DNA of 64,000 bases from Gemmatimonadota bacterium (GTDB lineage Bacteria > Gemmatimonadota > Gemmatimonadetes > Longimicrobiales > Gaopeijiaceae): assembly GCA_030428885.1 (NCBI GenBank), contig JAUIEJ010000001.1, forward strand, positions 620,001 through 684,000, read 5' to 3'. Below, piece after piece: positions 9,093-17,331 of this stretch. The notes below the pieces were generated by a model that worked only from the letters and a program-made list of their open reading frames with translations, did no database searches and was not told the DNA's origin. The number at the start of each line of letters is the position of its first letter. The stretch's first letter is position 1. The position numbers and the translations under genes are program-made.

Positions 9093-9120
9093 CTCAAGTT
9101 TCGTGGTGGGTGGTACGATC
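9093..9120 (+). promoter_or_regulatory. Candidate sigma-28-like promoter upstream of fliL
   Basis: In the 280-base gap 8891-9170 there is an AT-richer island at 9050-9100. TCAAGTTT (9093-9100; consensus TAAAGTTT) is followed after 12 bases by TACGATCC (9113-9120), which keeps only the CGAT core of GCCGATAA. The spacer is one base longer than in the motA, fliC and flgM sites. A housekeeping promoter around TATTAC (9079-9084) is an alternative. The remainder of the gap shows nothing else recognisable. Confidence 0.35.
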
Positions 9121-9170
9121 CGTGCCAACGGAGAGGGTCGCACAGACGACCACCTCCCCGGACGGGATCC

Positions 9171-9731
9171 GTGAGCACCAACGACGAAACCCCCGACGCC
9201 CCCCTCGACGCCGATCAAGAGGCCGAGGCCGCTCCCGCCAAGTCGCGGAAGGGCCTGCTCCTCGGCGCCGTCGCCGTGGGGATCGGTCTGGGCGCCTGGC
9301 AGGGCGCCCCGCGCCTGGCGCCGCGGCTCGCCCCCTGCGCGGCCGATGCCGGCCCCGTCTGGGCGGCCATCCCCCTCCCCTTCGGTGGGGGGGACGGACA
9401 CGGGGGCGGTCACGGCGAAGAGGGCGGCACCGATCGGTTCGTCCAGTTCGACGACCTGATCCTCAACCCCGCCGGCACCGACGGGACGCGCTTCCTGGTG
9501 CTGTCCCTGGCTCTGGAGATGAAGGACGGATCGGGACAGGGCGCCATCGAAGCCCGGGACCCGGAGGTGCGCGACGTGATCCTGACCCTCCTCTCCACCA
9601 AGACGGTGGAGGAACTGGCCGACGTCACCGCGCGGCCCGCGATCCGGGAGGAACTGCGTCTGCGGCTCAACGAGCTCCTGGGTGACGGCGCGGTCGTGCG
9701 GCTCTACCTCCCTCGCTTCGTGATCCAGTAG
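9171..9731 (+). CDS. fliL: Flagellar basal body-associated protein FliL
   Basis: Single-pass protein around the stator that supports torque at high load. 186 residues from GTG 9171. There is a short charged cytoplasmic N-terminus, a hydrophobic segment near residues 28-45, a Gly/His-rich linker and then the FliL domain: FVQFDDLILNPAGTDGTRFL, VRDVILTLLSTKTVEEL and a final LYLPRFVIQ, which corresponds to the FliL C-terminal 'V..VYFT.FVIQ' ending. First gene of the fliL-fliM-fliN-fliOP group. Confidence 0.92.
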   Translation: MSTNDETPDAPLDADQEAEAAPAKSRKGLLLGAVAVGIGLGAWQGAPRLAPRLAPCAADAGPVWAAIPLPFGGGDGHGGGHGEEGGTDRFVQFDDLILNPAGTDGTRFLVLSLALEMKDGSGQGAIEARDPEVRDVILTLLSTKTVEELADVTARPAIREELRLRLNELLGDGAVVRLYLPRFVIQ

Positions 9732-9739
9732 GCACGCCC

Positions 9740-10741
9740 GTGGCGACCGAGAATCAGAGTCTCAGCCAGCAGGAGATCGACCAGCTCTTCGGCGTGCAGG
9801 AGGACTCCGGCGCGGACGAGGCGGTGGCGAGCTTCCACGAGGTCGCCGTGCAGCCCTACGACTTCCGGCGTCCCAGCCGGATCTCCAAGGGGCGGTACCG
9901 CTCCCTCGAAGCCATGTACGGCCTGGTGGCCAAGTCCGTCGAGAGTTGGCTGGGCGGCCGGGTGCGGTCCCAGGTGGAGGTCGAACTGCTCTCCGTGGAG
10001 CAGTTCAGCTTCACCGAGTATCTCCTGTCTCTCGACTCCCCCTGCTCGGCCTTCGTCTACGACATCGACGATTCGGGCGGACAACAGCTCGTGGTGAACC
10101 TGGGCCAGGACCTGGCCTTCGTTCTCCTGGATCGTCTCCTGGGCGGCGCCATCGATCCCCGCATCGAGGAGCGCGCCCTGACGCCCCTGGAGCGCCGCGT
10201 CGTTCGGGTGGTCGCCGATCAGACCGCCCACGAGCTCAGCGCGGCGTGGGGCGACCACGTGCCGATCCCCACGTCCTGGAGCCGGTTCGAGACCCTGCCG
10301 GAGATGATCCAGGTCGCGGCCCCGGAGGATCCGGTCCTGGTGGCCAACCTCCAGGTCCGGTTCGGAACCCGCCGCAGTCTGATCCTCCTCTGCATCCCGT
10401 TCAGCGTCCTGGAGCGGTTCTTCACCGAATCCTCCGAACGCCGGGTCCACGGAGCCAAAGGCAACCCCGAGGAGCGTCGCATGGAGCGCGCCCTTGTGCA
10501 GGAAGCCGTCCTGGGCACCGAGGTCGACGTGGCCGCGCGCCTTCCCGCCACGCCGATCCACATGCGGATCCTGGCGTCCCTGAAGGCCGGAGACGTGCTC
10601 CAGACCCCGCTCCCCACCGACAGCCTCGCCGAGATCCTCATCCAGGATCACCGGCGCTACCGGGCTCGGGTCGGGCGCAAGGGCAACTACGTCTCCGCCC
10701 AGATCCTCGACGAAATCGTCGGCGCCCGCGCCGGCGACTGA
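9740..10741 (+). CDS. fliM: Flagellar motor switch protein FliM
   Basis: Middle layer of the C-ring. 333 residues from GTG 9740. The N-terminal LSQQEIDQLFG (residues 7-17) is the conserved CheY-phosphate-binding peptide, so this motor is expected to respond to a CheY-type receiver. The CheC-like middle domain (ARSYDF-type FRRPSRISKGRYRSLEAMYG, then the LVVNLG and ERRVVRVV blocks) and a C-terminal SPOA domain follow. Eight bases after fliL. Confidence 0.96.
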   Translation: MATENQSLSQQEIDQLFGVQEDSGADEAVASFHEVAVQPYDFRRPSRISKGRYRSLEAMYGLVAKSVESWLGGRVRSQVEVELLSVEQFSFTEYLLSLDSPCSAFVYDIDDSGGQQLVVNLGQDLAFVLLDRLLGGAIDPRIEERALTPLERRVVRVVADQTAHELSAAWGDHVPIPTSWSRFETLPEMIQVAAPEDPVLVANLQVRFGTRRSLILLCIPFSVLERFFTESSERRVHGAKGNPEERRMERALVQEAVLGTEVDVAARLPATPIHMRILASLKAGDVLQTPLPTDSLAEILIQDHRRYRARVGRKGNYVSAQILDEIVGARAGD

Positions 10742-10768
10742 CCCCCTTCTTCCCATCCGCCCAGACCC

Positions 10769-11122
10769 ATGACCACCGAATCTCCCCAGGCCACCCCTCC
10801 CGCTCCGGGCGCTCCCCCGTCCGGCGCCCCCGCTGCCGGCGCCCCCGCTCCGGCCGCGGCCGGTCCCGCCGGATCGCTGGAGGCCCTCTACGACCTCACC
10901 CTCCCGGTCTCCATCGAGCTCGGTCGCACGCGCATGACGGTCCAGGAGGTCCTGGCCCTGGGACGCGGCTCGGTGGTGCAGTTGGAACGGCTCGTGGGTG
11001 AGCCCGTGGACGTGTACGTCTCGGATCGCCACTTCGCCGCCGGCGAGGTGGTGGTCATGGGGGAGCAGTTCGGCGTCCGCATCACGCGCATCTTCAAGTC
11101 CAGCGTGGGCGAAGAGGCCTGA
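10769..11122 (+). CDS. fliN: Flagellar motor switch protein FliN
   Basis: Bottom layer of the C-ring and docking site for FliH-FliI. 117 residues. The first 45 are an Ala/Pro-rich linker. The rest is one SPOA domain: LPVSIELGRTRMTVQEVLAL, LVGEPVDVYV and GEVVVMGEQFGVRITRI. The TGATG junction with the fliO-fliP gene shares one base. Confidence 0.96.
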   Translation: MTTESPQATPPAPGAPPSGAPAAGAPAPAAAGPAGSLEALYDLTLPVSIELGRTRMTVQEVLALGRGSVVQLERLVGEPVDVYVSDRHFAAGEVVVMGEQFGVRITRIFKSSVGEEA

Positions 11123-12312
11123 TGTCGCAGCTGCTCGTCTCCGCGTTCTCCAGCCTGGCGCTGGTCCTGGGGGGACTCCTCGGGGCGCTCTGGCTCGTGC
11201 GGCGCTTCGGCTCCGCCCGGGCCCGGGGGCCCGAGCCGTCGCTCCAGGTGGTGTCGAGGCTCGCCCTGGGGCGGAATCAGGGACTTGCCCTGGTCCGCTG
11301 CGGGGCCGGAACGATCCTGGTGTCCTACGGCGAGGGTGGGGTCCGGCGGATCGAGACGGCGGCCGACGCTGCGGCCTCGGACGCACCGGGCGTCGACGAG
11401 AACCCCGAGGAGGCGCGCCCCGCCCCTCGCCCCGCCCGGGCCATCGCGTTCCCCCTTGGGCGCCGGGCCCGTCGGCTCACGACGACCCTCCTGATCGCCG
11501 GCCTGGCCGCCCTGGGCGCAGCCGCGTCCGCCTCGGCCCAGGTCGCCCCCTCCACCGCGACGCCCCCGGTGGCGGCGCCCAGCGGCGCCCCCGGCAGCGC
11601 CGTGGTGCCGTCTCAGGGATTCGGGCCGGCGCTGGGCCAGCTCCCGCCTCTCTCGGTCCAGATGGGCGCCGAGGGCGACGGATTCCGCCTCGACGGCACC
11701 GTGGGCACGGTGGTGCTCCTCGGCCTCCTGGCCGTGGCGCCCACCCTGCTGCTTCTCACCACGAGTTTCACCCGGATCCTGGTGGTGCTCCACTTCCTCC
11801 GGCAGGCCCTGGGCACCCAGAACACGCCTCCCGGACACCTGCTGGCCGCCCTGGCGCTGCTCCTGACCGGAGTGGTCATGGCCCCCACCATGGCGGAGAT
11901 CAACCGCACGGCCATCCAGCCCTGGAGCCAGGGCACCCTGGACGAGGGCGGCATGATGCAGCGGGCCGTGGTTCCGCTCCGGAACTTCATGCTCGACCAC
12001 ACCCGTCCCGAAGACCTGCAGACCTTCCTGGAGTTGGGCGCCACCGGGCCCATCACCTCCGAGGCGGACATCTCCAACGTCACCCTCATGTCGGCCTTCG
12101 CCATGAGCGAGCTGCGGGCCGCGTTCGAGATCGGCTTCGCCCTCTTCCTGCCCTTCGTGGTGATCGATCTGGTGGTGGCGGCGGTGCTCACGTCCATGGG
12201 GATGTTCATGCTCCCCCCGACGATGATCGCGCTGCCCTGCAAGCTCATGCTCTTCGTCCTCATGGACGGGTGGTCGCTGGTGGTGACCAGCATCGTCCAG
12301 AGCTTCGTCTGA
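11122..12312 (+). CDS. fliP: Fused FliO-FliP export-gate protein
   Basis: 396 residues in one open frame. Residues 1-80 look like FliO: a membrane helix (5-27), then LQVVSRLALGRNQGLALVRC. After a Pro/Ala/Glu linker, residues 112-140 read like a complete Sec signal peptide (GRRARR, a hydrophobic core, then ASASAQ), and residues 190-396 are FliP (LLLLTTSFTRILVVLHFLR, then the ending MDGWSLVVTSIVQSFV). FliP normally has a cleaved signal peptide at its own start; here it is internal. No ATG, GTG or TTG start lies between the FliO part and the signal. A true fusion, possibly cut after Ala139, is the simplest reading; an assembly or sequencing error is possible. Confidence 0.9.
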   Translation: MSQLLVSAFSSLALVLGGLLGALWLVRRFGSARARGPEPSLQVVSRLALGRNQGLALVRCGAGTILVSYGEGGVRRIETAADAAASDAPGVDENPEEARPAPRPARAIAFPLGRRARRLTTTLLIAGLAALGAAASASAQVAPSTATPPVAAPSGAPGSAVVPSQGFGPALGQLPPLSVQMGAEGDGFRLDGTVGTVVLLGLLAVAPTLLLLTTSFTRILVVLHFLRQALGTQNTPPGHLLAALALLLTGVVMAPTMAEINRTAIQPWSQGTLDEGGMMQRAVVPLRNFMLDHTRPEDLQTFLELGATGPITSEADISNVTLMSAFAMSELRAAFEIGFALFLPFVVIDLVVAAVLTSMGMFMLPPTMIALPCKLMLFVLMDGWSLVVTSIVQSFV

Positions 12313-12322
12313 GGCCGGGATC

Positions 12323-12592
12323 ATGACCTATCAGACCGTCGTCGATCTCGCTCAGCACACCCTCATGATGGCGCTCCTGCTGTCCGGGCCCCTCCTGGTC
12401 TCCGCCCTGGTGGTGGGACTGGCCGTGAGTGTGGTGCAGACCGTCACCCAGGTGCAGGAGCAGACGGTCGCCTTCGTGGTGAAGCTGCTGGCCGTGGGCG
12501 TGGTCTTCTTCGTCCTCCTCCCGTGGACCCTCCAGACCTCGGTGGGCTTCTCCACCGAGATCATCCGGGCCATCCCCGTGATGGTGCGATGA
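12323..12592 (+). CDS. fliQ: Flagellar export-gate protein FliQ
   Basis: Small two-helix subunit of the FliPQR gate. 89 residues, typical for the family. Two hydrophobic hairpin helices flank VVQTVTQVQEQTVAFVVKLL, the conserved FliQ core. Lies between fliP and fliR, and its stop overlaps the fliR start (ATGA). Confidence 0.95.
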   Translation: MTYQTVVDLAQHTLMMALLLSGPLLVSALVVGLAVSVVQTVTQVQEQTVAFVVKLLAVGVVFFVLLPWTLQTSVGFSTEIIRAIPVMVR

Positions 12593-13365
12593 TGGTCGAC
12601 GCTCCCCTGACCTACGGCGCGGCGGCGATCCTCGTGCTCTTCCGGTTGGGAGGGCTCTTCCTCATCGCGCCGTTCTTCGCCAGCCGGCTCCTCACCATGC
12701 AGACCCGGGGCGCCCTGGCACTCCTCCTCACGGTGGTGATCACCCCCATCGCCCTGTCCACGCCGGGAGCCGATCCCCGGGTGGATCTGCTCTCCCTGGC
12801 CACCGAGCTCTTCGTGGGCTTCGGCATCGGCTTCGGAGCGGCGGTTCTGGTGGGAGCGGCCGACATGGCCGGCGACATCCTGGGGACCCAGACCGGCCTC
12901 TCCGGCGCCTCGGTCCTCGACCCCCTCACGGGGCAGGGGAGCTCCGCCATGGCCCAGCTCCTGGGCTTCATGGTGGTGACGCTCCTCCTCGTCACCGGGG
13001 GTCACCTGGTCATGGTGGAGTCCCTGGCCGGCTCGTACGCGTGGATCCCCATGGGGTCCCATCCGGACCTCCTGGCCGGCGCCGCCTCGTCGATCCGGGT
13101 CGGCGCCCGGCTCTTCGCCGCGGGCCTCCAGTTCGCCGCCCCCGTCGTGGGCACGGTGGCCGTGGGGTACGTGGCCCTGGGCGTGCTGGCCCGGACCGCC
13201 CCCCAGCTCAACGTGCTGGCGGTCTCCTTCCCGCTGCAGATCGCTCTGGGACTCCTGGTCCTGGGCGCCGCCCTGCCGCTCCTGGCCACCTACTTCGCCT
13301 CCTGGCCCCTGCGCATCGACGAGATGAGCGGTGCGTTCGTCCGGGCCATGGCGGGAGGCCTCTGA
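12589..13365 (+). CDS. fliR: Flagellar export-gate protein FliR
   Basis: Membrane subunit that completes the FliPQR export pore. 258 residues from ATG 12589, which overlaps the fliQ stop; a longer in-frame opening lies inside fliQ and is ignored. Hydrophobic throughout, with LFRLGGLFLIAPFF near the start and GLSGASVLDPLTGQG plus a C-terminal LPLLATYFASW block. Followed three bases later by flhB. Confidence 0.95.
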   Translation: MMVDAPLTYGAAAILVLFRLGGLFLIAPFFASRLLTMQTRGALALLLTVVITPIALSTPGADPRVDLLSLATELFVGFGIGFGAAVLVGAADMAGDILGTQTGLSGASVLDPLTGQGSSAMAQLLGFMVVTLLLVTGGHLVMVESLAGSYAWIPMGSHPDLLAGAASSIRVGARLFAAGLQFAAPVVGTVAVGYVALGVLARTAPQLNVLAVSFPLQIALGLLVLGAALPLLATYFASWPLRIDEMSGAFVRAMAGGL

Positions 13366-13368
13366 GCT

Positions 13369-14460
13369 ATGGCCGACGACGGTTTCCAGGAGCGTACCGA
13401 GCAGGCGACTCCCCGGCGTCGCCAGGAGGCCCGGAACGAGGGGCGGATCCCCAAGTCCCAGGAAGTGGGGAGCGCCTTCGGCCTCCTCACCGCGGGGCTG
13501 GCCCTGGGTCCGGCCGTGAAGCTCTCGGGCGACGCCCTTCAGCGGTTCTTCCGCGAAAGCCTCGCCGCCCAGGGGGGCATGCTGGCCAGTCCCGAGTGGA
13601 CCGCCGTCTGGATGCGGGGCAGCCTGGGCACGCTCCTCATGTCGTTCGTCCCGCTCCTGGTCACGCTGGCGTCCGTGGGACTCCTCATCGCCGCCCTCCA
13701 GGCCCGGGGCACCCTCACCACGAAGCCGCTGGAGGTGAACTGGGAGCGGCTGGCGCCGTGGAAGAACATCAAGAAGTTCGTGGGCATCAAGCCCTTCGTG
13801 GAGCTCCTCAAGGCCGTGCTCAAGGTCGGGCTCGTGGGCGTGGTCATCTGGGTGGTGCTGGATCGCGCGTGGGCCGATCTGATTCGACTGCCCCAGCTCT
13901 CGCCCGGGAGCCTGCTCTCGCTCCTCTCGATCTACGTCGTCCGGGTGCTGGTGGCCTCGGCCCTCGCCCTCATGGCGTTGGCGGGTGCCGACTACGCCTA
14001 CCAGGTGTGGCAACACGAGAAGGAACTCCGGATGACCCGCGAAGAGGTGAAGAAGGAACTGCGGGAAACCGAGGGTGATCCCTTCGTGAAGGCCCGGCTG
14101 CGGCAGCTCGGTCGCTCCCTCGCCCGCATGCGCATGATGGCCGAGGTGCCCACGGCCGACGTGGTGGTGACCAACCCGACCCACATCGCCGTGGCGCTGC
14201 GCTACGACGTGACCGTGTCGCCCGCGCCCATCGTGGTGGCCATGGGCGCCCGCAAGACGGCCCAGCGCATCAAGAAGATCGCGGCCGAATCCGGCGTGCC
14301 GGTGGTGGAGAACAAGCCCCTGGCCCGGGCCCTCTTCAAGACCGCCGAGGTGGGTGGTCCCGTACCCCCGGCCCTCTACATCGCCGTGGCCGAGGTGCTG
14401 GCCTTCGTGATCCGCCACGGCCTCGGTCGCTCTCGCCGCCTCGTGGAGGTCCAGGCATGA
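13369..14460 (+). CDS. flhB: Flagellar export switch protein FlhB
   Basis: Export-gate component that self-cleaves to switch substrate class from rod/hook to filament. 363 residues. Starts with the conserved ERTEQATPRRRQEARNEG segment, then four membrane helices. The cytoplasmic part carries NPTH at residues 269-272 with cleavage expected between Asn269 and Pro270, followed by IAVALRY. C-terminal residues PLARALFKTAEVGGPVP are typical. Overlaps flhA by 4 bases. The switch partner FliK is the unusual fusion at 5150-6988. Confidence 0.97.
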   Translation: MADDGFQERTEQATPRRRQEARNEGRIPKSQEVGSAFGLLTAGLALGPAVKLSGDALQRFFRESLAAQGGMLASPEWTAVWMRGSLGTLLMSFVPLLVTLASVGLLIAALQARGTLTTKPLEVNWERLAPWKNIKKFVGIKPFVELLKAVLKVGLVGVVIWVVLDRAWADLIRLPQLSPGSLLSLLSIYVVRVLVASALALMALAGADYAYQVWQHEKELRMTREEVKKELRETEGDPFVKARLRQLGRSLARMRMMAEVPTADVVVTNPTHIAVALRYDVTVSPAPIVVAMGARKTAQRIKKIAAESGVPVVENKPLARALFKTAEVGGPVPPALYIAVAEVLAFVIRHGLGRSRRLVEVQA

Positions 14461-16523
14461 GCGCCGCCCGGGAGAAGCGCGGGTTCCAGGCGGCTCCCGA
14501 GCTGCTGATCATCGTCGCGGTGATCCTCATCGTGGGGCTGCTGGTGCTGCCCCTTCCGGCGGTGATCCTGGACCTCATGATCACCATCAGTATCGCCACG
14601 TCGCTGGTGGTGCTCCTCGTGGCCCTGGACACCCGGGACGCCCTGGACTTCAGCGCCTTCCCGACGCTGCTCCTCCTCCTTACCCTCTTCCGCCTCGGAC
14701 TCAACGTCTCGAGCACGCGCCTGATCCTGGGCGAGGGAAGCGCCGGGCAGGTCATCGGCGCCTTCGGCGGGTTCGTGGTGGGGGGCAACTACGCCGTGGG
14801 GATCGTGATCTTCCTGATCCTCGTGGCCATCAACTTCGTGGTCATCACCAAGGGTGCGGGCCGTGTGGCCGAGGTGGCGGCCCGCTTCACCCTCGATGCC
14901 ATGCCCGGTCGGCAGATGAGCATCGACGCCGACCTCAACGCCGGGCTCATCGACGACGGCGAGGCCAAGCGCCGCCGCGAGGAGATCTCGGCCGAGGCCG
15001 ACTTCTACGGGTCCATGGACGGTGCGGCGAAGTTCGTCCGAGGAGACGCCATCGCCGGCCTGCTCATCACCGGCATCAACATCATCGGCGGCATCGTGGT
15101 GGGCGTGGCACAGCGGGGCATGAGCTTCGCCGGCGCCGTGGACCAGTACACGGTCCTCACGGTGGGTGACGGCCTGGTGTCCCAGATCCCGGCCCTCATC
15201 GTCAGCACGGCCGCGGGCATCATCGTCACCCACTCCGCCGGGGGCACCCGGATCGGAACGGCCCTGACGAAGCAGCTCGGGATTCCCCAGCCCCTCTGGG
15301 CGGCGGCGGGAATCCTGGGTGGGCTCGCCCTGGTGCCCGCCCTCCCGGCCACGCCCTTCCTCCTCCTCTCCGCCGCCTGCGGGGGGGCCGCGTTCCTGGT
15401 GCAGAACCAGCCCGAACCCGAGCCGGTCCCCGAGGTGGGAACGGCGGGGAGCGGCACCGAGATCGAGCCCCGGGAGTCTCCGGTGCAGGAACTCCTGCAG
15501 CTCGACCCGGTGGAGCTCGAGGTGGGCTACGGCCTGATTCCCCTGGTGGATCAGGGGCAGGGGGGAGACCTCCTGGAGCGGGTGCGCCTCCTGCGCAAGC
15601 AGGCGGCCCTGGAACTGGGACTCCTGATTCCGCCGATCCGCATCCGCGACGACGTGGACCTCTCCCCCGGGGAGTACGTGATCCGGGTGCGGGGGTCCGA
15701 GGTGGCTCGGGGTGAACTCATGCAGCGGCGCCTGCTGGCCCTGGACACGGGCACCGTGTCCCGGCCCGTGGACGGCGTGGAGACCCGGGACCCCAGCTTC
15801 GGGCTCCCGGCGCGCTGGATTCCCGATACCGCCCGGGCCGACGCCGAGGCGGGCGGCTGGATGGTGGTGGATCCCGGCGCCGTCCTGGCCACCCACCTCA
15901 TGGAGACCCTGAAGGGGCATGCCGCCGAGCTTCTGGGGCGTCAGGACGTCCAGGAGATGCTGGACACGCTGAAGGAGACCCAGCCCGCCCTGGTGGAAGA
16001 GGTGGTCCCGGCCCGCGTGTCCCTCAGCCTGGTACACCGCGTCCTCCAGCGCCTCCTCAAGGAGCGGGTCCCGATCCGCGATCTGGTGACCATCCTGGAG
16101 GCCGTGGCCGACCACGCCGAGACGGCGAAGGACCCCGAGTCCCTCACCGAGTACGTCCGGCGCGCCATGGGCCACGTCATCGCCGAGCCCTACACCGACG
16201 CCGCCGGCGTTCTCCGGGGCATCACCATCGGTCCCCGCCTCGAGGCGGCCCTCATGGGCTTCTTCAGCCCCCGGGCCCGCACCGGCGACACCATGGGTCC
16301 CCAGGACCTCTCCGAAGCGCTGCGGGGCCTGGACGCCCTGTCCCGCGACCTGAACTCCGGCGGCCAACCCGTGCCCCTCATCACCCCGCCGTCCCTGCGT
16401 GTGGGGGTCCGGCGCCTGCTCGAGCCCGTCATGCCCACCCTGCCCGTCCTGTCGCTGGCCGAGTTGCCCGCCCAGGCCAACCTGACGTCCCTCGCGACGT
16501 GGGAGTTGAACCATGCGAATTGA
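14457..16523 (+). CDS. flhA: Flagellar export-gate protein FlhA
   Basis: Largest gate subunit, forming a nonameric cytoplasmic ring that receives chaperone-substrate complexes. 688 residues. The N-terminal half has about eight membrane helices and the FHIPEP signature region RFTLDAMPGRQMSIDADLNA. The C-terminal half is soluble and ends in a short tail. Overlaps flhB at the start and flhF by 11 bases at the end. Confidence 0.97.
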   Translation: MSAAREKRGFQAAPELLIIVAVILIVGLLVLPLPAVILDLMITISIATSLVVLLVALDTRDALDFSAFPTLLLLLTLFRLGLNVSSTRLILGEGSAGQVIGAFGGFVVGGNYAVGIVIFLILVAINFVVITKGAGRVAEVAARFTLDAMPGRQMSIDADLNAGLIDDGEAKRRREEISAEADFYGSMDGAAKFVRGDAIAGLLITGINIIGGIVVGVAQRGMSFAGAVDQYTVLTVGDGLVSQIPALIVSTAAGIIVTHSAGGTRIGTALTKQLGIPQPLWAAAGILGGLALVPALPATPFLLLSAACGGAAFLVQNQPEPEPVPEVGTAGSGTEIEPRESPVQELLQLDPVELEVGYGLIPLVDQGQGGDLLERVRLLRKQAALELGLLIPPIRIRDDVDLSPGEYVIRVRGSEVARGELMQRRLLALDTGTVSRPVDGVETRDPSFGLPARWIPDTARADAEAGGWMVVDPGAVLATHLMETLKGHAAELLGRQDVQEMLDTLKETQPALVEEVVPARVSLSLVHRVLQRLLKERVPIRDLVTILEAVADHAETAKDPESLTEYVRRAMGHVIAEPYTDAAGVLRGITIGPRLEAALMGFFSPRARTGDTMGPQDLSEALRGLDALSRDLNSGGQPVPLITPPSLRVGVRRLLEPVMPTLPVLSLAELPAQANLTSLATWELNHAN

Positions 16524-17331
16524 GACCTTTCGTGCCTCCAAGGGCCGTCACGCCCTCGAGGAGGTCCGCACCGTCCTCGGCGACGACGCGGTGGTCCTCC
16601 GGACGCGTCGGGTCGGCGATGAAATCCGGGTCCAGGCCACCACCACCTGGGAGCTCGACGCCTTCCAGCGGAAGCTGCGCCCGGCCCCGGTGGCCGGGCC
16701 CCGCTTCGGCCGCGCCTTCCGGATCGTGGCCCTGGTGGGCCCCACCGGTTCGGGCAAGACCACGACCCTGGCCAAGCTCGCCCTGGGCGAGCGGGCCTTC
16801 GGCGGCGGCAACGTGGGCGTGATCTCGCTCGACACCTTCCGCATCGGGGCCGTGGAGCAGATCCAGACCTACGCCGACCTCGCCGGCTTCCCCCTGGAGA
16901 TCCTGTCCGACGTGGCGGAGGTGCCCGGGGCGCTCAAGCGTCTCCGTACCTGCGACACGGTCCTCATCGACACTCCCGGACGGGGACCGCGGGAAAGCGA
17001 AGACGAGATGTCGTGGCGGCGGATCCTCAAGCTCCTCCGCCCCGAGGAGGTCCACCTGGTGCTGCCGGCCGGTCTGCGGCCGGAAGTGGCCGCGGGCCTC
17101 CGTCAGTTCTATTCGCCCCTCTCTCCGACCCATCTGCTCCTCACCAAGCTCGACGAGGTGCCGTGGGAAGAGGGCGTGGCCGAGCTGGCCGACGGCGTGG
17201 GACTCCCCACGCGGTGGGTGAGCGACGGTCAGGACGTGCCCGGCGACCTCCACGAGGCCGGGGGCCGCCTGATGCGCAGCCTGTCCCACGAGCGGGGTCC
17301 CTGGCTTCCGGCCCGGGCCGAGGCGTCGTGA
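16513..17331 (+). CDS. flhF: SRP-type GTPase FlhF (short form)
   Basis: SRP-family GTPase that sets flagellar position and number, working with FlhG. 272 residues, shorter than many FlhF proteins because the variable region before the G domain is nearly absent. G1 is GPTGSGKTTT (76-85, Lys82), then LDTFRIGA (106-113), DTPGR (153-157) and TKLDE (211-215). The N-terminal MRIETFRASKGRHALEEV is typical. The active site looks complete, in contrast to its partner FlhG. Overlaps flhA and shares GTGA with flhG. Confidence 0.93.
   Translation: MRIETFRASKGRHALEEVRTVLGDDAVVLRTRRVGDEIRVQATTTWELDAFQRKLRPAPVAGPRFGRAFRIVALVGPTGSGKTTTLAKLALGERAFGGGNVGVISLDTFRIGAVEQIQTYADLAGFPLEILSDVAEVPGALKRLRTCDTVLIDTPGRGPRESEDEMSWRRILKLLRPEEVHLVLPAGLRPEVAAGLRQFYSPLSPTHLLLTKLDEVPWEEGVAELADGVGLPTRWVSDGQDVPGDLHEAGGRLMRSLSHERGPWLPARAEAS

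Noticed and set aside
14376-16541. 721-residue antisense open frame over flhA
   Set aside because: Shadow frame; flhA on the other strand is unmistakable.
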